Positions 1 through 9,100 of a stretch of 64,000 nucleotides of DNA are shown one piece after another (the stretch's first letter is position 1; the number at the start of each line of letters is the position of its first letter). The notes below the pieces were generated by a model. That model saw only the letters and a program-made list of their open reading frames with translations, made no database searches and was not told the DNA's origin. Both the position numbers and the translations under genes were made by a program. The DNA is from Streptomyces sp. ISL-10 (GTDB taxonomy: Bacteria > Actinomycetota > Actinomycetes > Streptomycetales > Streptomycetaceae), in NCBI RefSeq assembly GCF_018614575.1, contig NZ_JAGGOJ010000010.1, positions 399,138-463,137 on the forward strand, read 5' to 3'.

Positions 1-1014
<1,014 letters not shown>

Positions 1015-1082
1015 CTCGTGCTGTCGCCCCCGTCGCTGTCCTGCGCCCTCCCCGGCCCGTCCAGTATGGCGGCCTGTCTGCG

Positions 1083-1460
1083 GAGTTTGTACGGGTGGGG
1101 CGCGAGCCGGGCCCGAGGCGTGCCGCGGCGGCGCAGTACGGTGAAGCCGTACTGCTCGCCGTACCCGCTGACACCGCACCGCAGTCGGCCAAGGAACTGG
1201 CCCCGGACCTCGCCCGACGTGCCGTCCTCGACTGCACGGTGCCGATGGTGCCCTCCGGCGGCGGACCGGTCTCATCCACTGCCGGGGGTACGGACCCGAC
1301 CGCTACGCGCATCGCGGCTGCCGCGCCAAAGGCCCGTGCCATCAAGGTGTTCGGCATCTGCCACGAAAGCATCTGGGCCCTGCCACAGCCGGCCTTCGAG
1401 GGTGCGCCGCTGGCCGTGCCTTCCTGCGCGGACGACCTTTCGGCCACCGCTGGGACGAGG
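1083..1460 (+). pseudogene. Relic of an F420-dependent NADP reductase-like Rossmann protein
   Basis: In the frame of position 1095 the translation contains a recognisable middle part of the NADPH:F420 reductase / NADP-binding family: REPG followed by EAVLLAVPADTAP, then RRAVLDCTVPM, then APKARAIKVFG and PLAVPSCADD. This is the family order of the strand after the dinucleotide site, the 'VVLAVPW' strand, the 'DATNP' strand and the 'ARVVKAFN' strand. The N-terminal GxGxxG Rossmann start is missing, there is no credible start codon or ribosome site, and after about 1460 the frame loses any resemblance. I read it as a truncated, decayed gene; the family call is from motif memory only. Confidence 0.5.
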
Positions 1461-1686
1461 GAGCTGATCACGGCCCGGCGCGGTCGACGGCTGAGGGCAG
1501 TCCAGCGGGTGGCCTGTTCCCATTGCGCCCGTAATAGCGCATGGCTGTGCTCCGGCCTGCGCCTCATGGGCTCTGCCACGTCTTCACAGGATGCGGTTCG
1601 GGCTGCTTCATGGGGATTTGCGCTTCGGTCGATGTCCGAAGTCGGGCTGGGAAAACGGTTCGACGGCTTTGCGGAGTCCTGTCACA

Positions 1687-2649
1687 GTGGCGCCTGTGAC
1701 GAACGTCGAGCTTGTGACCGCCGCGGACGTGCAGCTCATGCAGGGTCTGGCGCAGCGTGTCACCGCCACCCGCCCGGACCTCGTGAACAGCGACGCGACG
1801 TTCGGCGAGCTGGCCTGGAACTGGGGCAAGGGGCACGCCGGCGAGGGCGCGAGCCGGCGGCGTCGGCTGTGGTTCTCTGGCGCGGATCTGGTGGCGTGGA
1901 GCTGGGCGTGTCTTCCGCACCAGGTGAGGCGGAGCGACGGCTCGGTGAAGGACGTCACCGGTGCCTACCTGGCGTATCAGGTCCATCCCGACCACGCCGG
2001 GCTGGTTGACGAGGTGATCGACTGGTACGACGGTACGGCGGCTGACATCGAGCGTAGGGTGACGCCGAGCGCCGCCGATGAGTTCGCCCTGAAGCGATGG
2101 GCGGCGCACGGCTATGAGACCGACCCGGCCTCGCTCGGCGACACCGGGTCCTGGACCCAGCTCAACGAGCGGGACCTCACCGACGTGGAACAGCCGGTAC
2201 TGCCGGAAGGATTCCGGTTCCGCACCGCGGACGAGGCCGGGCCGAAGGCCGCGGTCCAGGCCCATCTGGACGCCTGGGCTCCTTCGACGTACACGGCCGA
2301 CGGCTACCAGGGCGTCCGGCAGACGGCGGCGTATCGCGGCGATCTGCACATCCTGGTGGAGGCGCCGGACGGAACGATGGCATCCTCGACGATCATGTGG
2401 CTCGACGAAGCGAACAGCACCGCTGAGTTCGAGCCGGTCGGGACGCATCCGGACTACCGGCGTCTGGGGCTGGGAAGGGCGATGCTTCTGCACGGGATGC
2501 ATCTGGCGCGGGGGGCCGGGGCCACTCATATGACAGTCGCCTGCCTGGGTGCGCCTGGGCATGCCGAGGCGCGCGGGCTGTACTACAGCGTCGGGTTCCG
2601 CGAGTTCACGCGGGACGCGCCGCTCATCAAAACCACGACCGCGGGCTGA
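1687..2649 (+). CDS. GNAT family N-acetyltransferase
   Basis: About 320 residues, most likely an acetyl-CoA-dependent acyltransferase of the GNAT fold. The C-terminal half has the acetyl-CoA-binding signature: a beta strand (EFEPVGTHPDYR), then RRLGLGRAML (the R/Q-x-x-G-x-G/A loop), then the late strand ATHMTVACLG and the terminal LYYSVGFREF helix-strand. The N-terminal half resembles a second, degenerate acetyltransferase lobe, as in double-GNAT proteins. GTG 1687 is chosen because GGAG lies about 10 bases upstream; GTG 1696 is an alternative, and the longer reading back to 1591 has no good ribosome site. The substrate is unknown. The gene stands alone. Confidence 0.8.
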   Translation: MAPVTNVELVTAADVQLMQGLAQRVTATRPDLVNSDATFGELAWNWGKGHAGEGASRRRRLWFSGADLVAWSWACLPHQVRRSDGSVKDVTGAYLAYQVHPDHAGLVDEVIDWYDGTAADIERRVTPSAADEFALKRWAAHGYETDPASLGDTGSWTQLNERDLTDVEQPVLPEGFRFRTADEAGPKAAVQAHLDAWAPSTYTADGYQGVRQTAAYRGDLHILVEAPDGTMASSTIMWLDEANSTAEFEPVGTHPDYRRLGLGRAMLLHGMHLARGAGATHMTVACLGAPGHAEARGLYYSVGFREFTRDAPLIKTTTAG

Positions 2650-2859
2650 GGACTGGTCGTTCGGGTAGTCGATGGTCACGCCACGTTGGCTCGGGCGACG
2701 ACCTGACGCAGGCGGGTGTCGTCGGCATGGCGGGTTCCTTCTTCATTGCCCGACGCCAGGTCACCACGGACCCGTGCCCCGTCGCACGATCCGCAACAGC
2801 CGACGACCCGCCCTCACGAGTGCCAGCAGGGTGGAAGGCCCGATGTCGAAGGAGATGCG

Positions 2860-3408
2860 GTGCTGGGATTGCTGGGCTTCTACAACGAACTCGACGGCCG
2901 CCCCGACCAACCGAACGGATCGATACGCGATGCCGTCCAGGCCACCGGCGAGCCAGATGAGGCGGGCATGGTGGCTTACCTGGATGCCGGCCACGTCCTC
3001 ATCGACGTCATGGAAGCGGGACGCGACGTCATCACCGGGAGCGCCCACCGCCACTCCTTGGGCTGCTCATCGCTGGTCACCGACGGTGCTTGGCTCTGGC
3101 GTCAGGACTTCCCGCACTACGTCGAGGCGCACCACGTCGTACTACCCGAAGCGTTCATCGCGCACGTACGTGGCCAGAACTATCAGATGCCGACCCTCAT
3201 CACCGCGCAGTTCGCTCCCCAGTACAACGAGACCATGCCCCTCGTCGGTTGGGCTTCGGCTGTCCCGTGGCGATCGACTGCGGCCGTGCTCGAACCGGAA
3301 CCGCGAGCAGTGACAAGCAAGGCGCAGTTCGACACGGCGGTGTCGGCCCAGGACCGAAACCGGCCGCACGGCAGCCGGCACAAGCCCCGCAAGCCGAGGA
3401 GAGCATGA
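2860..3408 (+). CDS. Hypothetical protein
   Basis: I do not recognise the family. GTG 2860 has an AAGGAG ribosome site five bases upstream and gives a protein of about 182 residues starting VLGLLGFYNELDG. The first 110 residues look folded and acidic/aromatic, with a segment GAWLWRQDFPHYVEAHHV in mid-protein. The tail (about 135-182) is basic and low in complexity, ending RHKPRKPRRA. There is no signal peptide or membrane segment. Codon third positions are G/C-rich over the first part, which supports coding. The tail may be a read-through extension. Confidence 0.55.
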   Translation: MLGLLGFYNELDGRPDQPNGSIRDAVQATGEPDEAGMVAYLDAGHVLIDVMEAGRDVITGSAHRHSLGCSSLVTDGAWLWRQDFPHYVEAHHVVLPEAFIAHVRGQNYQMPTLITAQFAPQYNETMPLVGWASAVPWRSTAAVLEPEPRAVTSKAQFDTAVSAQDRNRPHGSRHKPRKPRRA

Positions 3409-3574
3409 GGTACCACCAGCGCAGTCACGATCTGCGCTGGAGCACCAGTGCCGGACTGAACGACACATTGATGCCGGCCGGGCGACGGGACCCCGGTTGC
3501 CCCAGCTCAAGATCGCAGCAGCCCACGCTGACGACGAACTCGTATGCCGCCGGCCCAACGTATGTCACGCCGTG

Positions 3575-4786
3575 TCACCGGCGGACGCGCGGCATGCCCA
3601 GGCCGATCCAGGAGATGATCTCGCGCTGGATCTCGTTGTTGCCGCCGCCGAAGGTGAAGATGACGGCGGAGCGGTAGCCGCGTTCGAGTTCGCCGTGGAG
3701 GACGGATCCGGCGGAGCCCTCCTTGAGGGGACCCGCCGCTCCCACGACCTCCATCAGCCAGGCATAGGCGTCGCGGCGAGCCTCGGAGCCGTAGACCTTG
3801 ACAGTGGAGGCGTCCTGCGGGGTGAGGGTGCCGTTCTGGACGGCGTTGACCATCTGCCAGTTGAGGAGCTTCATGGCGTCGAGGCGGGTGTGGGTGCGGG
3901 CGAGCCGGCCGCGGACCCAGCCGAGGTCGATGACGCGGCGGCCGTCGGCGAGCTTGGTGTCGGCGGCCCAGCGCTGGACGTCGTGCAGGGCACGGATGGC
4001 CATGGTGCCGTGGGCGGCCAGGGTGACGCGTTCGTGGTTGAGCTGGTTGGTGATCAGCCGCCAGCCCTTGTTCTCCTCGCCGACGCGGTGGGAGAGGGGG
4101 ACGCGGACGTTCTCGTAGTAGCCGGCCGTGGTGTCGTGGGAGGCGAGGGTGTTGATCAGGGTCCAGGAGTAGCCGGGGTCCGAGGTCGGCACGAGGAGCA
4201 TGGTGATGCCCTTGTGGAGCGGGGCCTCGGGGTCGGTGCGTACCGCGAGCCAGATCCAGTCCGCGGTGTCGCCGTTGGTGGTCCAGATCTTCTGCCCGTT
4301 GATGACGTACTCGTCGCCCTCGCGCACCGCACGGGTCCTGAGCGAGGCGAGGTCGGTGCCCGCGTCGGGCTCGCTGTAGCCGATGGCGAAATCGATCTCG
4401 CCGGACAGGATCCGCGGCAGGAAGCGGGCCTTCTGCTCGTCGCTGCCGAACTGCATGATCGTCGGGCCCACGGTGTTCAGGGCCATCAGCGGCAGCGGGA
4501 CGCCCGCCTGGGCGGCCTCGTCGAAGAAGATGAACTGCTCCATCGGGCTCAGCCCGCGACCGCCGTATTCCTTCGGCCAGCCCACACCGAGCCAGCCGTC
4601 CGTGCCGAGACGGCGGATCGTCTCCCGGTAGAAACGCTTGCGCGCGGCCGGTTCGGCGGTGGGGGCACCTCCCGTGCCTTTGGGGCTACGGGGGAGGCTG
4701 TAGGCGTGGTCGGGGACCAGCTCGGCGAAGTAGGTGCGCAGTTCGGCTCGTAACTGCTGCTGCTCCGGCGTGTATCGAAGGTGCAC
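3575..4786 (-). CDS. Acyl-CoA dehydrogenase (FadE-type)
   Basis: FAD-dependent acyl-CoA dehydrogenase, about 403 residues, catalysing alpha,beta-oxidation of an acyl-CoA thioester. The start is GTG 4786 behind GGAGG, giving VHLRYTPEQQQLRAEL. The mid-domain FAD/substrate motif FAIGYSEPDAGTDLASL lies at about 133-149, the second FAD strand at INGQKIWTT, and the C-terminal helical domain ends with FTFGGGNNEIQREIIS, the typical FAD-contacting end of the family. The organisation resembles the mycobacterial FadE17/26-like branch used in side-chain and branched acyl-CoA breakdown, but I cannot fix the substrate. Residues 31-43 (LPRSPKGTGGAPT) are encoded by a hairpin-forming insert listed separately. 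Confidence 0.92.
   Translation of the reverse strand: MHLRYTPEQQQLRAELRTYFAELVPDHAYSLPRSPKGTGGAPTAEPAARKRFYRETIRRLGTDGWLGVGWPKEYGGRGLSPMEQFIFFDEAAQAGVPLPLMALNTVGPTIMQFGSDEQKARFLPRILSGEIDFAIGYSEPDAGTDLASLRTRAVREGDEYVINGQKIWTTNGDTADWIWLAVRTDPEAPLHKGITMLLVPTSDPGYSWTLINTLASHDTTAGYYENVRVPLSHRVGEENKGWRLITNQLNHERVTLAAHGTMAIRALHDVQRWAADTKLADGRRVIDLGWVRGRLARTHTRLDAMKLLNWQMVNAVQNGTLTPQDASTVKVYGSEARRDAYAWLMEVVGAAGPLKEGSAGSVLHGELERGYRSAVIFTFGGGNNEIQREIISWIGLGMPRVRR
4661..4697. repeat. REP-like hairpin element inside the acyl-CoA dehydrogenase gene
   Basis: Arms CCTCCCGTGCC (4668-4678) and GGCTACGGGGGAGG (4684-4697) pair around a short loop with a one-base bulge. The element is in frame and adds a Gly/Pro-rich peptide between helix 1 and the conserved KRFYRETIRRLG segment. 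It looks like a short palindromic insertion rather than family sequence. No second copy was seen in the window. Confidence 0.4.
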
Positions 4787-4879
4787 GGCCCCTCCAGGAG
4801 TCTCGCGGTCCGTCCCTTGCGCGGCGGCGCACACAGTAGAACGTGTTGCAGTAATCCGGAAGAGCCGTGCCGTCTCCGT

Positions 4880-6061
4880 CTACAGCGAGCGGTACACGGC
4901 CTCCACGAGCGCCATCTTGCGGGGGTCGTCGGCGATGCGCGGGCCCATGCGGTTCATCACATAGCCCAGGCTGAGGTCCGTCTCCGGGTCGGCGAGTCCG
5001 CACGAGCCGCCGAAGCCGTCATGGCCGAACGCCCGGGGGTTGGGTCCGTACGAGCCGTTCTCGCCGCTCAGCCACAGGCCGAGGCCGACCTCGGTGTCGT
5101 GCGCGAATCCGGCGCCGAGCACCAGGTCGCGGCAGCTGCCCTGCCCCTCGCGCACCCGTTCCGCGGCCTCGGCGCTCAGCACCCGCCGGCCGCCGAGCAT
5201 CCCCCTCCCGGCGAAGATTTTGTACAGCGCGGCGACGGCGCGGGCGGTCGCGTGCCCGTTGGCCGCCGGGACATGGGCGGCGCGCCATTGCGGTGTGTTG
5301 GCCCCGGCGGCGCCGACCACCGGATTGAGCAGGGCCGCGCGCGCGAGGGGTGCCATCTGCTGGAAGACGGCCGCCTGTTCACCGGTGAGCCCGGCCGGCG
5401 GATGCTCCAGTTCGGCGGCGCGCGAGGCCTCATCCGCCGGCAGTCCGACGGTGAAGTCGATCCCGAGCGGCCCGGTGACCTCCTCGCGCAGGAAGTCCCC
5501 CGGCAGCCGGCCCGTGATCCGCCGGACGACCTCGCCGACCAGGTGACCGAAAGTCAGCGCGTGGTAGCCGGAGCGGGTGCCGGGCTCCCACCAGGGCTCG
5601 GCAGCGGCCAGCCGCGCACAGGTCAGCTCCCAGTCGTACAGCTCGTCGAGGGAGTGCGGTTCGCGCAGACCGGCGAGCCCGGCCCGGTGCGACAGGAGGT
5701 GGCGTACGAGCACCTTCTCCTTGCCCGCCACGGCGAACTCCGGCCAGTATGCCGCCACGGGCGCGTCCAGGTCGAGCTGCCCCCGGTCGACGAGCAGATG
5801 CGCGCACAGCGCCGTCGGGCCCTTGGTCGTGGACCACACGTTGACCAGGGTGTCGCGCTCCCAGGGCCTGGTGCGGGCCGGATCGGCCCAGCCGCCCCAG
5901 AGGTCGACGACGCTCTCGCCGCCGACCAGCACGCTCACGGCGGCACCGAGTTCGCCGCGCTCGCGGAAGTTGTCCTCGAAGGCGTCGCGCACGGCCGCGA
6001 AGCGCTCGTCGCAGTGGCCGTCGATCCGGGGTGGTGCGTCGTCGTGGCCGCCGACCGCCAT
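4880..6061 (-). CDS. Serine hydrolase, beta-lactamase class C-like (EstB/PBP4* type)
   Basis: A beta-lactamase-fold serine hydrolase of about 393 residues. The catalytic SxxK is S77-T-T-K80 in NVWSTTKG, and a Tyr motif follows in RSGYHALTFGHL. The C-terminal HDGFGGSCGLADPETDLS corresponds to the HTG/KTG-like strand in which His replaces Lys, as in esterase-like members. There is no signal peptide, so it is cytoplasmic and more likely an esterase or amidase than an antibiotic-resistance enzyme. The start is ATG 6061 (MAVGGHDDAPPRIDG); the longer upstream open frame is an artefact of high GC. It lies 93 bases from the dehydrogenase on the same strand and divergent from the HIBCH-like gene. Confidence 0.9.
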   Translation of the reverse strand: MAVGGHDDAPPRIDGHCDERFAAVRDAFEDNFRERGELGAAVSVLVGGESVVDLWGGWADPARTRPWERDTLVNVWSTTKGPTALCAHLLVDRGQLDLDAPVAAYWPEFAVAGKEKVLVRHLLSHRAGLAGLREPHSLDELYDWELTCARLAAAEPWWEPGTRSGYHALTFGHLVGEVVRRITGRLPGDFLREEVTGPLGIDFTVGLPADEASRAAELEHPPAGLTGEQAAVFQQMAPLARAALLNPVVGAAGANTPQWRAAHVPAANGHATARAVAALYKIFAGRGMLGGRRVLSAEAAERVREGQGSCRDLVLGAGFAHDTEVGLGLWLSGENGSYGPNPRAFGHDGFGGSCGLADPETDLSLGYVMNRMGPRIADDPRKMALVEAVYRSL

Positions 6062-6242
6062 GGGAACCTCCGTCGCCTGGGTGCTGGCCGGGCCGGCCGC
6101 TGCGCCCGGCCCCGGGGCAACGTACCGACCGGTCGGATGGAAGGGGAAGGGGGCGTGCGAGGGTTGGCCGGCGGGTGAGCGAGGATGGCGACGGATGATC
6201 CCGCGCGGCGCCCGCAGGCGCCTCCCCCGGAAGGACGACGAG

Positions 6243-7295
6243 ATGGCCCTCGACCGGCACGACGACCCTGTACTGCTGCGCACCGAGGGCCGCGCCGCGT
6301 ACATCACGCTCAACCGCCCGCGCGCGATCAACGCCCTGACCCACCCCATGGTCCGCACGATCGACGCCGCACTCGCCGCCTGGGAGCGGGACGACACCGT
6401 CGAGGCCGTGGTCCTCTCGGGAGCCGGCGAACGGGGGCTGTGCGCGGGCGGCGACATCCGCGCCATTTATGACGACGCGCGCACCGGCGGCCGGGCCTCC
6501 ATCGGCTTCTGGCGCGAGGAGTACCGGCTCAACGCCCGTATCGCCCGCTTCCCCAAGCCGTACGTCGCGCTCATGGACGGCATCGTCATGGGCGGCGGCG
6601 TCGGGCTGTCCGCCCACGGCAGCGTCCGCGTCGTCACCGAGCGGGCCAGGATCGCGATGCCGGAGACCGGCATCGGTTTCGTCCCGGACGTGGGCGGCAC
6701 GTATCTGCTGGGGCGGGCGCCGGGTGAACTGGGCACGCATCTGGCCCTCACCGGCGAGGCCGTGGGCGCGGGCGACGCACTGCTCCTCGGGCTCGCCGAC
6801 CACTTCGTCCCGTCCGCCCGGCTCGCGGAGTTCGCCGCGGCGGTCGCGTCCGAGGGCGTGACCGCTGCGGTACGGCGCTGCGCGGAGCCTGCGCCCGGGG
6901 CCCGGCTCGCCGACGCACGCGGATGGATCGATCACTGCTACGCCGCGGACTCGGTTGAGGACATCGTCGAACGGCTGCTCGCATGTGGCGAGAGGGAGGC
7001 GAAGGACGCCGCCGAGACGATCCTCGGGCGCTCCCCGCGGTCGGTGAAGGTGACGGTCGAGTCGATCCGCAGGGCGCGGGTGCTGGGCGTGCTGGAGCCC
7101 GTGCTGGAGCAGGAGTTCCGTGTCTCGTGCGCGGCCCTGTCCTCGCCCGACCTGGTCGAGGGGATCCGGGCTCAGGTCGTCGACAAGGACCGCCGTCCGC
7201 GCTGGTCCCCGGCGCACCTGGCCGAGGTGACACGCTCGGAGGTGGAGCGTCATTTCGCCCCGCCCGGTGTGCCGGGTCCGGGACTCGCCGGCTGA
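6243..7295 (+). CDS. Enoyl-CoA hydratase/isomerase family, 3-hydroxyisobutyryl-CoA hydrolase-like
   Basis: Crotonase-fold enzyme of about 350 residues. Length and motifs fit the 3-hydroxyisobutyryl-CoA hydrolase branch (valine breakdown): GAGERGLCAGGDIRAIYDD forms the first oxyanion-hole loop, MDGIVMGGGVGLSAHG the second, RIAMPETGIGFVPDVGGTY carries the catalytic acidic residue, and the C-terminus has DKDRRPRWSP, typical of HIBCH. The start is ATG 6243 with GGAAGGA nine bases upstream. The neighbouring acyl-CoA dehydrogenase fits a branched-chain or propionate-yielding CoA pathway, which would feed the methylmalonyl-CoA mutase genes downstream in the window. That pathway link is inference. 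Confidence 0.9.
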   Translation: MALDRHDDPVLLRTEGRAAYITLNRPRAINALTHPMVRTIDAALAAWERDDTVEAVVLSGAGERGLCAGGDIRAIYDDARTGGRASIGFWREEYRLNARIARFPKPYVALMDGIVMGGGVGLSAHGSVRVVTERARIAMPETGIGFVPDVGGTYLLGRAPGELGTHLALTGEAVGAGDALLLGLADHFVPSARLAEFAAAVASEGVTAAVRRCAEPAPGARLADARGWIDHCYAADSVEDIVERLLACGEREAKDAAETILGRSPRSVKVTVESIRRARVLGVLEPVLEQEFRVSCAALSSPDLVEGIRAQVVDKDRRPRWSPAHLAEVTRSEVERHFAPPGVPGPGLAG

Positions 7296-7607
7296 CGGGT
7301 CGGCGGCGGGGGAGCCGACTCGCCGGCCTCGGGATCAGCGCCGAGCGCAGGAGCAGACCGCGGGTGGCAGGAACAGGCTGACGGGCCGGCGCCGGGGGTA
7401 CCGGCGGAAATCGTCTGCCTGCGGCTTTGCACCGTTCACCCGGCGGCATTCCCGTCTTGAATCCGTTGAGCTCGGGGCATGGGCCCCCACCACTCAGCCG
7501 GTGCGCTCATGTCGTCTGCCGACCCGGTCAGCCAGGCGGATGAATGACTCGTGCGGTGCGGCGCGGTACTACTCAATGCCAACCCGGGCTGGATAGGTAC
7601 ACACCGT
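7296..7607. other. Intergenic region without a recognised gene
   Basis: 312 bases between the HIBCH-like gene and the secreted-protein gene. Short open frames on both strands lack ribosome sites and family resemblance. A GGGTAC occurs near 7399, but no GNNT lies at the right spacing. I see no terminator with a T tract. Confidence 0.5.
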
Positions 7608-8834
7608 ATGACCGCACTCCCCATCCGTCACCGTGCCGCCGCCCTGACGCTGGCCGCCCTGACGCTGGCCGCCGTGGCGCTGCTGCCCGCATCCATGGCA
7701 GCGGTCGCCCCCGCGGCAGCCGACTACAGGGCCATCAGTGCTCAGGCAACCCCGGAGCGTGAGTCAGTGCGGCTGCTGGCGCAGCCTCCCTTCTCGCCCA
7801 CTGATCTCAGCTTGCTGAGCACCGAGGCCCACCCTGATGGACCTTTGATGGAGCCCGCGCCGCCCCGCGACATCAGTATCCGGGAACTGACAGATCAGCT
7901 CATGGCCACGCTCAAGCCTCGCGGCCGCCACGCGGTCGAAGAAGGGTTCGCTGTCTTCCGCAGCTCGCGGATCACCGCCGTGGTGCCGGATGCCAACCTG
8001 CGCGCCGCCCTCGCCTCGCTGGCGGGCAGCCCCGGCCAGGGCAGCATCCCAGTGATCCGCAACGGTCTCTTCTCGCGCGTCGTCTTCGGCGTCACGCCGC
8101 GCCCGGAGGCGATTGCCATGGCCCTGACCAGGACGGACACTGACCCACGGCCATGCATCGTGTTCAACGAGCGGTACCGCTATGAGGACTTCCGGCTGCT
8201 CGGGGACGTCCTCGCGCACGAGACCCTCCACCGGCCCGGCGCGAACAACCACAACGAAGAAGCCATCAACGAGGCCCTGAACGTCGCCTCTTACGGGGAG
8301 TTGCTCCTCCAGCTGCCACGGCTGGCAACCAGCCGAACGGAGTTGACCCGAAGACTGAACACAAGACTGCTGGCGCTGCTGAACACACGGGACGCCCGCG
8401 GCCGTCAGCGACTGACCCACTCAACAGGCAACGTGCTGCCCGGCGCAGCCACCGCGCTACCCAGCCTCGCGGCCCTACAACTCGGGATCACTCCGAATGG
8501 CCGGACCGCGACCGATCCCACCAGCACGCCGGGCAACGCGAACCTGGACTTCTACCTCAGCGCCATCACCCGCACCCGGCAGACAGGAGCCGACTTCGAC
8601 ACCGCCACCGTCCAGCTCCTCGACCGCCGTCAGGCGTGGGCCGCTCCGGAAGAACGCATCCGCCTCGCCCGGCTGCTCAAGCTCCGCCTCCCCCACCGTC
8701 CCGGGGAGCCCCATGTCTCGGCACAACGGTCAGTACGGCAGGCGCGGCCGAGCAGACGGAGCATCCGGATCGAGGGACACCCCGTACGCACCGGTGCAAT
8801 GGTGCCCGCTGGTGCGTCCGTGGAGGCGGACTGA
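7608..8834 (+). CDS. Secreted protein with HExxH motif, putative metallopeptidase-like
   Basis: About 408 residues starting MTALPIRHRAAALTLA. The N-terminus is a clear Sec signal: basic start, hydrophobic core to about residue 30, AAVAPAAA-like cleavage site near 38. In the middle the sequence RLLGDVLAHETLHRPG contains H204-E-T-L-H208, the zinc-peptidase HExxH pattern, followed by acidic residues in NHNEEAINEALN (E217/E218/E222) that could supply a third ligand. I cannot name the family. The C-terminal 100 residues are Arg/Pro-rich. There is no operon partner. A zinc protease is plausible but unproven. Confidence 0.75.
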   Translation: MTALPIRHRAAALTLAALTLAAVALLPASMAAVAPAAADYRAISAQATPERESVRLLAQPPFSPTDLSLLSTEAHPDGPLMEPAPPRDISIRELTDQLMATLKPRGRHAVEEGFAVFRSSRITAVVPDANLRAALASLAGSPGQGSIPVIRNGLFSRVVFGVTPRPEAIAMALTRTDTDPRPCIVFNERYRYEDFRLLGDVLAHETLHRPGANNHNEEAINEALNVASYGELLLQLPRLATSRTELTRRLNTRLLALLNTRDARGRQRLTHSTGNVLPGAATALPSLAALQLGITPNGRTATDPTSTPGNANLDFYLSAITRTRQTGADFDTATVQLLDRRQAWAAPEERIRLARLLKLRLPHRPGEPHVSAQRSVRQARPSRRSIRIEGHPVRTGAMVPAGASVEAD

Positions 8835-9100
8835 TCCGAGCAGCCCCCGCCCGAGGCGGCCGGCCGACAGGAGCACCGACGCCCAAAGGGCGGACGCCCA
8901 GCACTCGTGGCGGTGCCTCGGGGGCCCGCCGGGGTGTGGCCGAGGGCCGGGGTGGCCGGCCCTCGGCCCGATGGGGCCCATGCCGCGGCGCGTCGCCCTC
9001 GCCCCCTCCGCCGGCCACCGGGCCCGCCGGCCAAGGGCGGCCGGTGACGGCCCCTGGGCGACGGCCCCCGGCCACCACGCGAACGCGACCCCCGCCCCCC

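Noticed and set aside
4880..6061. Calling the class C-like protein an antibiotic-resistance beta-lactamase
   Set aside because: No signal peptide, the KTG position is His-type, and the form is that of esterase/amidase relatives.
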